DNA of 64,000 nucleotides from positions 188,498,564 through 188,562,563 of the forward strand of contig CM054112.1 in the NCBI GenBank assembly GCA_028673005.1. The letters run 5' to 3'. Below, piece by piece: positions 32,801 to 46,095 of the stretch. Position 1 is the first letter of the stretch; each line of letters opens with the position of its first letter. Under the pieces are notes generated by a model. That model made no database searches. It saw only the letters and a list, made by a program, of their open reading frames with translations, and was not told the origin of the DNA. The translations under genes were made by a program, and so were the position numbers. Source of the stretch: Tanypteryx hageni (lineage: Eukaryota; Arthropoda; Insecta; Odonata; Petaluridae).

Positions 32801-35400
32801 CTGTACCACGGGAAACCTGTGTATACCCCTACTTGTTTTAAATTCTAAATGAGCTATAATTGATGACCTTGCATTTGAGTATTATTATTTTTGATTTTTA
32901 ATTAAAAATTTGAATTCATCTTTCTGTTTTGTTGTAGTCTCCATTCTTCCTTTTTATTGCTACTAATTAGAAAGTGAATGCCACGCAAGATTATTTCAGA
33001 TAATTAAAAAAGCTCATATTTGCTTCGTTTCGATTGTTTGTGTTGTTAAAAAGCAGATTTTATTAAGGAAGATTTTAGTGAGAAAGATTTTACTTGAACG
33101 CTTCCTCACACACGTTCATTTATTTACTTCCTCAATAAAATGCACGTTTTACGAGAGTTCTCTAATAACACTGAACCAAGGATATTCATGAGTTTAACGC
33201 GCATTCATCGTAGCCTCGCCTAGAATGTGTTTCCGGGTTAAGTTTCCGCGAGGTTGATTATTCAAATACATTCTTCAGATCGATTTACGTTTTCGTTTTT
33301 ATACGTTCGAGGTGTTGAAGTAATATCTCTAAGGATTACTTCCATCTATATTTAAAGAGAAAGGTAATGAAAACAAAGTTTTTCCTTACTTATTGTCGAA
33401 TTCGGCATTTTTTTAATCCATAAGGCGTAGGTCATTCGGAGAGTTGTGCCTCTCATAAGCAGATTTCTTCGATGCGCAATAAATTCCCTCAAAATGCGCA
33501 TATTAATCATTATTAATGGAAGGTTTTATATCACTATGTGTGATTTATTCGTCATTAAACTTTAGCATGACGAGAAAATTGAAAAAATAAAGACATTTTA
33601 AATTAGCGTGTCGTAAACCGACAAAAAGAAACCTTACACATCGGTATCAGCGCAGGTGGCGCTGGCTGTTATTAAAAAAAAACATGCGACCTCGGGAAAC
33701 GTTCGTTTGTTTCTTTGCGCTTCCCCTTTAACTCATTCTCTCTCAAATTAATATTCGAGGAGAGTTATTAAGCTTACGAAACATCTCGGTATGGCATTCC
33801 ATCTCTCTCGATCGCCGCATGAAAAGTCTGCAGATCTGATTGGAAGTCATGTGATGAGGAGATAAGCGAATTCACGCAAAGTCTGAACCCTCGGGGAATT
33901 CAATCGGCGGTCTATATCGGTAACCTTTGTAGTAAACGTGGAGATAATGTTTGGAAAGCAGTTATTATTGATTATGGTGTGATGACGTTAACGGAAATAC
34001 CTACATTTGTGTAACAATAAGTGATGTCTCGCCGACAATACAATACAATCAGCGGATAATATAGAAAGAAATTATCATGGGCCGGAAAAATCTTATTAAG
34101 TGCCATTGATTTCTTCTGCACATTGATGTAGAGTTAGTTGTGTGATCGAAAGAACACAAAAAATTCAATTTCGGATATCTTTCGCCAACAAATCCTAAGA
34201 CAGTCGGGTCTTGTTGTTAAACAATTTTCATTTCATCTTGGAATGATGTTTATCTGCATTCAAACCCTTCTCTTTCCGGGATTCTAGATGCGGAAGGTTG
34301 GAGGGGGATGGGAGGGAAGAGAAATAAAATGAAACGGAATCTATTTGTGAGTGTTAATCAGCAAGTTCTCTCCAGGTTCCTTCCCTTTAGGCCACGCCTC
34401 ACGGTATCTTTCTTTCAACAAACACGTTAAATTCGCTCTCTTTAATCCCATCGGTTTCGCAAAAGCTTCAGTCAATACGATATGTAAAGTATGTGACGCA
34501 GTAAACCTAAAACGTGTATTTAAAGAAAAATAGTAAAAAAATATGCCTACATTTTTTAGGTAAGGCTACTTTTAATTAGTGTATTAAAATAAATAGAGTT
34601 AAATTTGATATCTTAAAAAGTGAACGGCTAATAATTTTATTTACGGACACATATTTCATTAGTATTATTCATTTAATTGGTGTCATGATGAGCCTTTTGA
34701 CTTTGTTGATTAATTTCCAATGTTTAATTTCCAACGTATATTTATTTCCTTTTAGCTCATAAATTAAAGAATTCTTATAAAAAATGTTTTATATTATATT
34801 TTCCCTCGATAACGATTGTATGGTTTTTTAAACGCCAAAATTGTAGCACTGCCGTAATAACACATGAATTTTCCTCTGAAATTTAACTCAAAATATAAAT
34901 TTTTATATTTGTCTACAAAAGTATTTTAATTGTCGAAAAAATGAAAATTTAAGTAAACATTTTAATGACTATTTTGACGACTGTTTGATTCATTCATTAA
35001 ATATCAAACGCATTCCCTGTCATGGAATCATTGCTGCTTAAATATGGAGTTGTTTACCTTTCCACTCGCACCATTCCGATTTACGTAATTTAATTTGCAT
35101 ATAATTCTTACTCCATAAAACTATTTAATTTTTGGAGTGCTCGCAAAGGCGATTTTTTCATTTTATGCAATAAGTTCTATGAACCACTCTTTGTCATACT
35201 TTTCTGTTGTTCCCGCAGCCCCTCTCTCATCAATTGCTTGCTGCCCTCCACCGATGGCGCTGCAGAATCACTGCGGGGAATCTTCGCAGCCGCAGGAGAA
35301 AATCTTCGGATGCCATTGCGCATGATATCTGAAACGAGCGAAACAATACAAGGGTGCGCCGAATGGAAATAATCATCCCTTCTTCTTCCATGCGGCACAT
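32801..35400. other. Unique AT-rich sequence, no gene seen
   Basis: Scattered short frames of 60-73 codons have no recognisable domain. No repeats, transposon ends or RNA genes were recognised. Confidence 0.4.
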
Positions 35401-37217
35401 ATACTAAGAAGAGAGGTAATGAATTGGAATCCGTAGCCGGAGCAAGAATCTGTCCCTTAAAAACAAGTGAGGAGCGAAAATGAGGTACGTGATGAGATCG
35501 AATATAGAGCGAGAGGAACAGTGAGGAGCGGAGAGGTTTCTTCCTTCGGAGGATGAAGAGGAAGAGGAGGAAGGGAACAGATCGAACGAATCGAATAGAC
35601 AGTTGACTGGAGCGCTTTCGAAGCGGTCGGACATTTTTATGGCTTTCGAAACGAAAACACCTTCCACTGAAAAAAAAATGTGATAATCTTTTTTTAAGTG
35701 GACGATAAAACGAGGGGTTGCACTTCCCGCGAAACCGACGTTCGATTAAAGCCGTTCGGTGGACGAAAAATCGAATTCTGACGGACTTATATATATAAAG
35801 GGGTCCGAAAATGAGTTTTTGGAAGATGGCGAAACGAAAAAACTTGTCAAACGAGCGAAGAGATAACGCGATCGCGTCGAAAGCGTTGTTCTGCCATTAG
35901 GCCAAAACAAAAGCACTCTCACTGCCACAGAACGTTGCCTTCCTTCCTTATTTTTTATTACAGTGCTCTTCTGACCGAGAAACGATACGGTCCCGGGAGA
36001 ATTTCTTTGGGGAAGTAAGAGGCGTCCCACTTCTTCCTCCTGTGAATCCTTTGCCGGCCGAGTTCTCTCAGCAGATTAAAACGAGACTTAAACGAGCGAT
36101 TGTGGTTCAGTCGCATGCATTTGCAAAGGGCGGGAATGAGATAGGTCTTTCGTGCGTAGCGACGGCGGCGAGAGGGGAGGAGGCAGTGCTAAGAATCGTC
36201 TTTCTAATGAAGAGGAGGAGTTCGATAAGCACGTATTCCTCGGACATTCCGGAAGGCAATTCGAGGAGGATTGCCGTCATGGAGAGGTGTCAACATCCTT
36301 CATTCCTCCGCCAATCCCCTACCGAGAGAGACCACGATAGAGAGATGGGCAGTTGATGAGTAGAAGCGATCCGAGCAGTGTTCGAATGCCAAAAATCGAG
36401 CGAACGAAAAAGAAGTCGGTTCGATAAAGAGGAAGAAGCTTTAAAAAAGGAAGGGAACGGCAGATGCCACAAGAGGTCGTTCGGACGGGGAAGTAATTTA
36501 TTCCCCTGTCTCTGGTAAGGAAATCGAAGGGCCGAGTGGACCAAGTGTTATTTTTTACGCAACTTTTCCCTTAAACCGCCGTGTTCTCTCGTGCTGCCGT
36601 TTTTTTTTTTAAAGAGTTGGCCCTCTGGGGCATATCCGTGAATTTTTTTCGCACGTAATTATCATAATCCTCTCAGGGAACTCCGTTCTTTTCTCGTCAT
36701 TAATGATAATAAACAAACAAGTTTTCTTGAGTGTCCATTCCGCTTGCGAGCGTTGCGCTTTTGCGTGAGTGACGCTTATCCGTGAATCTTAAGACATTAT
36801 TATTACCATATCGCGAGGACTCTACGAAGGCACGATCAAGTTTTTTAAGAAGAGACTCCTGGCAAGGAAAAAGAAGCTACATAAAAATAGCCAACAAAGA
36901 ATATTGTTTATTTTTTAGAGAAATTCCGCAATGTTTCTCGGCACCGATCACTGTTCGTGTTCAAGTTTGTCGTTTTCTTCGAGGAGAAAAAGCTTTTGCG
37001 TCCGTTAGCGAATTTTTCTTTACTTCGAAGTGTTTGCGTGTGTATGTGTGTGTGTGTGTACTCGAGGTGCTAAAAAAGGGCGAGAACTCGCGAGTGAATT
37101 AGGCGTTTGTGCGGCGTTTTTTGGTGCTTCGGTCGTCCGTCTGCGAGGAAAGACAGAAATTCGCGAAAAGTTCGATCGCTCGATGGAGTGAGGAGTAGGA
37201 GTAGTTCTTTGGCCGAA
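35401..37217 (+). promoter_or_regulatory. Possible promoter and 5' UTR region of the gene starting at 37218
   Basis: Base composition shifts from AT-rich to CpG- and GA-containing DNA over 35400-37217, directly ahead of a good first coding exon. It includes a TATATATA run at about 35789-35798, many GAGA words, and a (TG)n tract at about 37037-37059 inside the presumed leader. No transcription start can be placed. The assignment rests on position and composition only. Confidence 0.35.
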
Positions 37218-37346
37218 ATGGAAGAGAATAGGCTGAGGAAACCGGAAGAGGTTGGAGGAGGCGGAGGAGGAGGCATGGCTTCGATGTACGGAATGGATCA
37301 GGGGAAGGGAGCGTCCAGGAAGTACACCGCCAGGGAGACTATATTG
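37218..37346 (+). CDS. Putative first coding exon of an unidentified host gene
   Basis: A 43-codon exon begins with GAAATGG, a good start context, and is open to a strong donor, TTG|GTGAGT, at 37346/37347, leaving a phase-0 junction. The protein starts MEENRLRKPEEV, then a run of seven glycines, MASMYGMDQGKGASRKYTAR and ETIL. The glycine run (GGAGGCGGAGGAGGAGGC) uses varied glycine codons, unlike simple repeat slippage. The piece is hydrophilic and basic, like the N-terminal cytoplasmic tail of a larger protein, but I do not recognise the family. No downstream exon was found within about 27 kb on the plus strand, so the first intron may extend beyond the window. It could alternatively be a chance ORF in a GC-rich leader. 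Confidence 0.5.
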
Positions 37347-40024
37347 GTGAGTACGACGCTTTCCTTCCTTCCTACTAATGTGCTTGTGTCGCCGGCTTCG
37401 CTTGACCACTGTCTTAACTCGCTTCGCCGGTTATATACGCGACGTCGCGGTGTGAACGCTCTGTAAAATATGCTCGATAGACATTCAACCGGTGACGGAT
37501 ATTTCGGCAGAGACAGCAGCGTGTTTTGATGCTTAAAAAAATTCAATAACGCCTTCGTTAGCGCGTGAATTTTCTAGTTAAATCCAGAAAACCCGCTATT
37601 TACCCTTAAGGAATGCTAGAAATACGATGTTAGCTTTATTTTTAAATATAGATATCTTTAAAAATAACTGAAATAATGCTGTCACACCCGTAGAGCAATT
37701 ATTCTCACTTAGAGAAAAAATGTAGAAGATACTTGATTTACCCAGATTAATTTCAAGCTCCCCGTGGAAATGAAGTCGTTTTCAGTACAACCGTGTCATT
37801 CTTCCCTGAAATAAGGTTTCTTAGAGAAGAACTTCATTGATTTTCATGCCAATTCTTGAGTGGCAGGTCTAATGAGGCGTAATGTACGATGCACAACTCT
37901 ATCGCATTAATTGTATTTTGCATTGATAGAACTCGCGAGAAATACAACTAATTTAACGTGAAAGGCTAATTCCAACGATAATTCTGTCCCAAGAACGGCA
38001 AAAACGACAAATGATACGCTGAAATGCCTCTCAAAAATTCTCCACTCTAAAAACTTCAATCCTCCGAAATGGAAACACGTAGCAGTGATTCATGCGCCTA
38101 CAATATCCATTACCTAATAAGGGATTCGAACGGAGGGCCTTTAATTCGAGTGTGGAAGTCACGCAGGGGAGGGAGGGTTGGCGGAACGGTAAAAAGGCTA
38201 CGGAGTGAGGACACAAGAATTTGGGGAGGGGTGACAGGTGAAAAAGGGGGTGAAAGAGTGGAAGGGGAGGATTCGGGAAGGGTTAAAATACAGAGGGTGC
38301 CGAGAGGGAGGAGGAGAGGGGAGGGGATGGAGAGAGAGGGGATGAAAAAGGGAATTGGAGGAGAGGGGGAAGGGGTAAAGGGAGAGAGACCCTTAGCATG
38401 ACAAGTGGGTGCTGCCTTTCTCCCCCCTCTTTCTCCCTTCGCCTTCTGTGTGTGTGTAAGAGGAGGGAAGAAAGCAACTCCCCTTTTTGACGTAAACACC
38501 TGAGCCCACGTACACGAGGGAAACAATGTTCGCTCCAAGTAAGGCGTGCGCGCGCGCAAAGCAAGACCAAAATTATTCAGCGCACAAGTTTTCATACACA
38601 CGGAGGAATCGCATAAAGGCCGTGGACTCCCAACCCTTCTATTTCTCTCTCTCTTTCTTTCTCCCTCCCACTCCTATCGCGACATGTGAGGTCTTCCCTT
38701 TTAATCGCGAAGCGCACACGACGAAGAGTTCAATGCCAGAAAGGAGAACACGGTTAATTAATTTCAGACATCAAAAAGGCAGCATTGTTGTATTGTGAAA
38801 GTGAGTGAAATGAAAAACGCTCTTATGACACCCTGAAAGAAACATCCTATTTTTACGGATTTTAATTGCACCCTTGACAATTAACTATTTGAAAAACTAC
38901 CTTATGTATTTTTAGCTTTCATTGTGAACGCTACCGTTACCGCGTATTTCTATGAATTACCTTGCTTATGATTTTGTTCGTAGGATATTCATGGACTTAA
39001 AACGTTTCAGTGGCTACACAAAGTATACAAGTAAGATACCCTTGCATTAGTTTTCTTATAATATTTCAGGGTTCCGGTTTACCTCTCCCTCTGGGGAAAG
39101 GAAAACCCGCACCGAAAGATTGTAGATCCCCACAAGACCTTTCCATGCGTGAAAACGTCACTCTTGTAGCTTTCGTAGTTTGGCTACAATACCATTTCAA
39201 AGTTATGAATTTTTCAAATTTGAAGCCACCTAGCGAAAAATATATGAACTGCTTTGAAAATACAATCTTTGGAAAATTCATAGATTGATAAGAGCTATCT
39301 GATTCAAAAAGAATTTTTCAAATATCTCTTAAAACGAAATAGTTTATTTTCCACAGACAGACGGACGGACAGACAGAGTGGTCACATAAGCAGGTTTTTT
39401 CTTTTACGAAAACGTGCTGAAAATATTTCTTCATAGAATTTTCGAAATACGTCAAACATTAGATAATTTATTCGGTTTCGTAAAAATTTAGCCTATTCAC
39501 AAGTAAATTTTCGAAAGTAAATAATTTAATGGCCATAATACTTATTAATAATGAAAACAGACGTAAATAAAGTTTAGTGAATTCATACACATATCCTGTG
39601 CATCATTTCGTTCCGTTCTATTTATAAGCGTCCTGCTTCCTTCTACATAAATCTTTACTTAAAGTCCCAAATATACGTTATTTCTCGTCTTTCTTTCCCA
39701 CACCGATTTCTCCGGAAGCTATTATCATAGACTTGCGCTTAATAAGGAAGAGAAGGATGAGAAAGGTCGATGGCCGATAAAACGCTTGCACGTTCACGCA
39801 CGCACACGAAACAGAAAATAAAAGACATCGGTATCTTTCTAATGCGCGCACACGCGAATCCAAATTCACTTTCTGAGGACATTTTTCAAGTCTTCGCTTG
39901 CCATCGGCATCGCGAGGCGCGAGCCAATCAAAGGCAGAAGGGCGCTTTAATTCTCGGGTCACGATTTTCACGAACGCGTCACGTCATTTCCGACGTCCAT
40001 ACGTGTGTCTCCATTCGATGGGAA
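37347..40024. other. Probable intron sequence, no gene seen
   Basis: This follows the donor at 37347. Purine-rich text occupies about 38140-38400, with an open frame of 110 codons on one strand and 163 on the other, both compositional. A CAGACAGACGGACGGACAGA word lies near 39354. No exon was recognised. Confidence 0.4.
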
Positions 40025-41330
40025 TTATCGAGAGAGACAGAGGGGGAATAAATAGATAGAGGGAAATAGGGAGAGAGAGAGGTAGGAAGATAGGGAGGGA
40101 GCGAGAGGAAAATAGAGAAGAGAGGGAGGATGGGAGAAAGAGAAGTAAGAGAAGTGGGGAGGAGTGAGATGTAGGAAGAAGAGGATGGGATGGAGGGAGA
40201 GGGAGGGAAGGAGAGAGGAAAGGTGAGACAGGGAGGAAGGGAGAGAGAAGTAGGAAGAGAGAGGGAGAAAGATAGGAGGTAGGGAGAGAGATGTAGAGGT
40301 AGGAAGAAGATGTGGGGGTGGAGAGAGAGGGGGAAGGAGAGAGGAAAGGTGAGAGATAGAGATATAGGAGAGAAAGAAGAGGGAGAAGGGAGAAAGAGAG
40401 AGGGGGATAGGTAAGGGAGAGAGAGGTAGAGGAAAGAGAGGAAGAGCGATAGGAGAGGTGGCGAGAAGAGGAAAAAAGGAACGGAAAGTAAAAAGAGATG
40501 TGAGAGAGGGAGGATGAAAAAGGAGAGTCATGGGAGCAGACGGGATAGGAAGGAAGGGGAGAGAGAGAGAGGGGGGGGGAAGAAGGTGGGCGAGAGGAAG
40601 GGAGAGGGGAGAGGAAGGGAGAGGAGAGAGGAAGGGAGAGGAGAGAGGAAGGGAGAGGAGAGAGGAAGGGAGAGGAGAGAGGAAGGGAGAGGAGAGAGGA
40701 AGGGAGAGGAGAGAGGAAGGGAGAGGAGAGAGGAATGGAGATGAGAGAGGAAGGGAGAGGAGAGAGGAAGGGAGAGGAGAGAGGAAGGGAGAGGAGAGAG
40801 GAAGGGAGAGGAGAGAGGAAGGGAGAGGAGAGGGGAAGGAAGAGGAGAGAGGAATGGAGATGAGAGAGGGAGAGGAGAGAGGAAGGGGAGGAGAGAGGAA
40901 GGGGAGGAGAGAGGAAGGGGGAGGAGAGAGGAAGGAGGAGGAGAGAGGAAGGGGGAGGAGAGAGGAAGGGAGAGGAGAGAGGAAGGGGAGGAGAGAGGAA
41001 GGGGGAGGAGAGAGGAAGGGGGAGGAGAGAGGAAGGAGGAGGAGAGAGGAAGGGGAGGAGAGAGGCAGAGAGAGGAGAGAGGAAGGGAGAGGAGAGAGAA
41101 AGGGAGAGGAGAGAGGAAGGGAGAGGAGAGAGGAAGAGAGAGGAGAGAGGAAGGAAGAGGAGAGAGGAATGGAGATGAGAGAGGGAGAGGAGAGAGGAAG
41201 GGGAGGAGAGAGGAAGGGGAGGAGAGAGGAAGGGGGAGGAGAGAGGAAGGAGGAGGAGAGAGGAAGGGAGAGGAGAGAGGGAAAGAGGAAAAGAGGGTGT
41301 GGTAGAAAAAGGGTGGGAAGAGGGAATCCC
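40025..41330. repeat. GA-rich minisatellite, 17-bp unit
   Basis: 1.3 kb of almost pure purine on the plus strand. From 40590 on it is a clear tandem array of GAGAGGAGAGAGGAAGG (17 bp) with variants that gain or lose a G or A. Because 17 is not a multiple of three, every frame repeats with a 17-residue period. This explains why frames of 274 codons (plus) and 269-450 codons (minus) overlap in different phases. They are not genes. Confidence 0.95.
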
Positions 41331-44300
41331 CATCCATCCGTCACCTGGGCATAGTGCGTTGCTTCAATCCCACGCAATTCTCTCTATCTTTCGTCACATA
41401 CCCTGCCAGCGGTTCTGTCGCTTCCAGCTACGTGCACTTCTATAGCATCGTAGCATCAGCGGTCGCTCTCCTGTCCTCCGCATAGGTTCCCACACATTCA
41501 TTCCGCAGGTCACCATCACGTCCTACCGATGGGCGTCCCGGCAAACGCGCGCTCGCCATCCATCCCCTCCTCCCCGACCGTCCCTTTCCCACTTCTCCCC
41601 CACTCCTCCCGGGAGCGGCTTCCTGGAACGGCGGAAATTGACGATCCCGGATGCAGGCCGCGTACGCGCGCGCCCGCCGGCGAAAAGAACTCCCTCTCGC
41701 GTGCTATTATGCAACCATAGGTCAACCCCTTTTTCTGCGGTCGATTCGACCGATGTGGCTGGGCGGGAGGCTCGGGGATAGGCGCTTGTAACGGCGGGCC
41801 AGATCTTTTTATTTCGGCACGTCTAAGAACGATCCAACGAATGTATATTCTGTAATTTCATTATATACCCATTTGAACGAATCATTAGAACGTAGGGTAC
41901 TTTTTTCGCGAAAAAATGATAACAAGATGGAAAGTTGAGGAAATTTTTTTTATGCATGTCCGGGGGTATTTTCCGCGATGCCTCTGCGAAGACGTTTAGT
42001 GTCGGAAGTTTACTACACAGCTATCCCTTCCTCGTCGTAAATACCGCAATTCGAGAATGGAGCACCTATTCGGTAAGTGGGAGACCCGCGTTCGATTCCC
42101 GGCCAAGTACAGGATTATTCTCCTTCTCAAGTGTCAAATTTCGAAAAAATGATAATTAAGATGATTCCTAATTTCCTAAAAATAAAAACTGTTTTCAGAA
42201 CCGTTAGGTGGGCCAGAGCTGCCGTATTCATTGGCGATTCCTGTTTTCACGGACGGATGCGTTGTAGCTGAAATGCAGGTTTGGTTTTACAGCCGTTGAA
42301 GTTATCGCTTAGATTTCAGCGACAAGTTGAGATACGATACGTAGATAATTTACTTTTGGAAATTAAAACGGAGAATTCTCTGAAATCTTAAAACCCATTT
42401 AATGCCTATCGAAGTTATATTAATTAGGTTCCAGCGATAATATGGACTTGTTGATTTATTTTTGGAAACATATATTGAAGCTAATTTCAATTTTCAAATT
42501 CTTCATGATATTATGCAATGTGGGACACTTCAGAAAGCTATTTATGTCGAAGTACAATATCGTTTTCTATTCTGAAACAATATCTTTTCCGAAAAGAAAT
42601 CTTCCTTCTCCTTCCAAAATATCCCTGTGATATATTCCGGATAAACTGAACTACTGATTTTCCATCTATCCCCACAATACGAGTGTTTTTTAGCGGGCGT
42701 AATTGAATTATAGATAATCGCCATACTGTTTGCATATTAAAACAACCCATTCCCATCACGTATTCATTGCATCCCTCGAAAAGATTCGGCGCCGACCTTT
42801 AAACGATTCTTCTTATCTCTTCCATATCGCACAGACGAAAAAGAAACCGCGGAAAAAAATTAAAAGGCGTGTCTTAACAGATCGAAAACTTTGATACTTA
42901 TGGGCAAAGGCAGGGCGAGGGAGTTCGAACAGAAACTCCCAATCCCCGCCCACAGTGGTTCTCCTTCTTCTATAGATAAACTTCCGTCACCCTCGACCCC
43001 CGAAAGGGCCCCGTGAACCACCTTCTCGAAATAAGAAACCCCTTATTACTCCTCCTCCTCCTTAAAACTAACTATACCCTTGCGGAGGGGGCGTCAACCC
43101 AAGTTGGCAGCATTGGCTCGGGAATGGGCAAGGAGGGAGTCTTAGAGAGATGGAGGAGAAATACCTTTAAGACCGACGGAGTCGGAAGGAGGAGGGATGG
43201 GAGAGAGGAGGCGGAGGGAGCAAAGGGAAGGCGGGAGGGAAGCACTGAGGGATGGAAAATAGGCGATACATTACTCCAGAGGTGGCGGAGGTAGGAGGGG
43301 CGAGAAAGGGGCGATTATAAGATAATTAGGGGGGTAGATGAGGGAATGGGTGGAGCCGGGAGCAAAGAGGTGTGAGAAGGACGTAGGTTGGGAGTGAGAG
43401 AGGGGGAGGAAAGGGAGAAGTAGAGGGAGGAAAAGACCTTTCGAAGCTGGGGAAAAGACGACATGGGGAGGCTTCGAAGATGGAGAAGGGCGAGAGGGGA
43501 GAGAAGGATGAAGAAAAGGATAATGGCGAGAGAAGGAAGGGAAAGGGAGAATGGAGAGAAAGGGATTAAGAAAGGAGGGAGAGATAGTTGGTAGTTATTC
43601 TCTTCGCAATATTCCGTTTCTCTTCTCTCGGGATATTTTTATGGACCCTATTATTATATATGCGAGGGAAGGTGAGGAGTAGATATTATTTGACTACGTT
43701 AAGGGGAGAGACTAGCGCTATTTCGAAAGATGTACGGCTCGGAACAAACGGGATCTTTTTCCAGAACGGAATGAGAAGGTTAAATGTAGACGAGAGAATG
43801 CAGGACAGATGCGGACGGTGAAAATTTCTTGGAATAAGATTTTTATAAAGCTCCATTGCCTTCTCTTGACAATGAAGATATTATTTAAGATCCAGAATAG
43901 AATAACTTACGAAACTGGTGTGAACTTCCTCTGATCTGATTGATTTCATCACTATAATTTTTGTTGTCTTTTCTAATGATGACTATGCACGATGAACGTA
44001 AATTTTTCGTATTTGTATTCGACGACAATATTTTTAGAGAATAGTACGGTGCTCTAGAAATACGCTCCCCCACTGGAAACGGGCGAGTCAGAGGACAGTG
44101 GGAGTAGATTTTTAGCCTAACTTGCCACGAAATGCATTATAGGTGAATGGATCTTTTCAAGTGGCGAGTGGGTTTTAGTTGCATCATTTTAGCCTTTTTT
44201 GTTACTATGAATAACATTGGACTGAGTTTCAGTAAAACTTTCTTTGGCTGCACTGGTGTCTACGAAACAAGTGGCTAAGGTACGACTGCTACCGCTGGCA

Positions 44301-45950
44301 ATGAGGTTTGTGCTTATAATTGCTTCTATTAGTAGTAGTAAATAAATACAAAATATACCCCAATAATATCTTAAGAACATTAGACTGCTAAATTAATTTG
44401 CTCACCAAAGTACAACCATATATTGTGTAGAATTCAGGCAATTAAATTGAATGGAATACCGTTCAGTGATATCATAGCTTAAATTCCTTCGTTCCTCTTT
44501 TATTTCCGCAAAGGATCCATGAGAAATGCTTCAGTTACCACATAATTGCGTCTCTAGTTTTTTGCGACTCATTTATACCAGAAGCGATACCTTTATGAAA
44601 TACCGAACTGTGCACTTCCTAGAGAAAAGCAATCTCTTCAAATTAAAACCCAACAAGCATCGCTGCTGCTGGATTGTCATTCGCATTCGACATAAAACCT
44701 TACAAATAAATGCGATAGCATTTCAAGATTACCCATCGCCTGACCATCGTACGACCGAATCGCTGAGAAGGGTTGTTCCCTCTCCAGGAGGAGGAAAAAT
44801 CCGTTCGCGTGGAAAATCGTCGCGTGTGAGTGCGGTAATTTCCTCCTTCCATTGTTCTCAATCTGCCCGTTGGCGTGAGGTATCGGCTTCTGCGGTCTCA
44901 CACTCTCCTTCTCTCCCTCCTTTCTCGCGATGCCACCCCCACAAAAGGATACGTTTGGCGTCTGTAGAAATAAGACGGATGGCGCAGCTGGTGGGAGGCG
45001 AAGGAGATTAAGGCGGTGCTTTGGGAGGGGCGGAGGTGATTCCGAGGGACGGATAATGGAGCTCCATCCTCTCTTCCCTGGATTAGGTTTAAGGTCTTAT
45101 TCCGACGGAGCTGAGGAAAACGCCTCTCTTTCTTTTGGCCTAATAGGTAGCGAGGGATGGAGAGGAACCATAGCACCAAAAATGAGTTGATCGGTATTAA
45201 CAACAAGTTTTTCTTTTTTTTTTTAATTTTACAACGCGAGTGAACTTTTCCACCCCTTTGTTCCGAAATTAAATTTTGCTCTCGGTACAGAGCGAATAGA
45301 CCGTTAAGAGTAATGGCGTTTCCGTTTGCTCGAGGGAAAGGTTTGGTATGATCATTTCGGAGAAGGCCGTATCCTGCGCGCCGATCAAAAAAGTAAAAAA
45401 AAGCTGACGTTAAATATGATGAGTTTAACGTTTACTCAAGATATTTTGGTCGAACAGAAAAGGTTTCGATTTTTAGAAATTGTTTCGCAGTCTCTAGTAG
45501 AAAAAGTACGTAAAACATTCAAGTTTAATTGATGTTGATTTTCCAAAAGTAAAGTGTGGGAAGCTTGAAAAACGAAACCTCGAAATAGTTTTCGGCCATA
45601 ATTTTTCTATCTTACTGACAGTTGACATTTCTGGCGGACCACAGCAAATTGTGTGTGCATTTGAAAAAACCATCCGGTTTCGTTAGGAATTCCTGGGAAT
45701 AATTAAAGCTGTTGTCACGTAAGTCGGCGCTTTCCGCGAGTATATACTATATAACCTAGCGGCACTCCGAGCACACTTTTCATCGACCGTTCCGAGAAAA
45801 GCGGCGAAAAGGTACATACCCCACGCGAACAAACGACGAGTTGGCAAAGGCGGTACTTGCCCAGGAGACCGCTCAGTCAATTTCTCAGGAAAAAGTTGAA
45901 GTCGTCAATCGCTCGCCCAACGCGCCCCCTTTTATTATTTCGATTGCATG
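41331..45950. other. Mostly unique sequence, no confident gene
   Basis: 41380-41800 is a GC-rich, CpG-containing island (GCCGGCG, CGCGCGCCC) that could be regulatory. 43090-43570 is purine-rich and explains a 93-codon frame. 44526-45011 contains a 161-codon frame with no recognisable domain. 44189-44380 on the minus strand starts with a hydrophobic stretch and is noted under findings. Confidence 0.35.
42045..42115 (+). repeat. tRNA-like remnant (B-box-type sequence)
   Basis: GACCCGCGTTCGATTCCCGG contains a GTTCGATTCC box as in the T arm of tRNAs. The T stem has a mismatch, and no acceptor stem, D arm or A box is visible upstream. It is more likely a SINE or tRNA pseudogene remnant than a functional tRNA. 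Confidence 0.3.
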
Positions 45951-45954
45951 GGCG

Positions 45955-46095
45955 GGGTGCGAGGAGGAGGGAGAGGTGAGAGAGGGAGAGGCGAAGGAGG
46001 GAGGGGCGAAGGAGGGAGGGGTGAAGGAGGGAGGGTCGAAGGAGGGGGGGCGAAGGAGGGAGGGGCGAAGGAGGGGGGGCGAAGGAGGGAGATGC
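45955..46095. repeat. Purine-rich short tandem repeat
   Basis: Repeated GCGAAGGAGGGAGGG-like units with occasional single-base changes. It explains the Lys-Glu-Gly-Gly repeat in a 108-codon frame. Confidence 0.85.

Noticed and set aside
39984..41377. Minus-strand frames of 449, 450 and 269 codons and a plus-strand frame of 274 codons
   Set aside because: All derive from one 17-bp purine minisatellite; several phases are open at once and encode the same low-complexity repeat.
42045..42115. Functional tRNA gene
   Set aside because: Only a B-box/T-arm-like segment is present; the stem has a mismatch, and no acceptor stem, D arm or anticodon arm could be drawn.
44526..45011. 161-codon plus-strand ORF
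   Set aside because: No domain, no splice or promoter evidence, and an overlapping 74-codon frame on the other strand; treated as chance.
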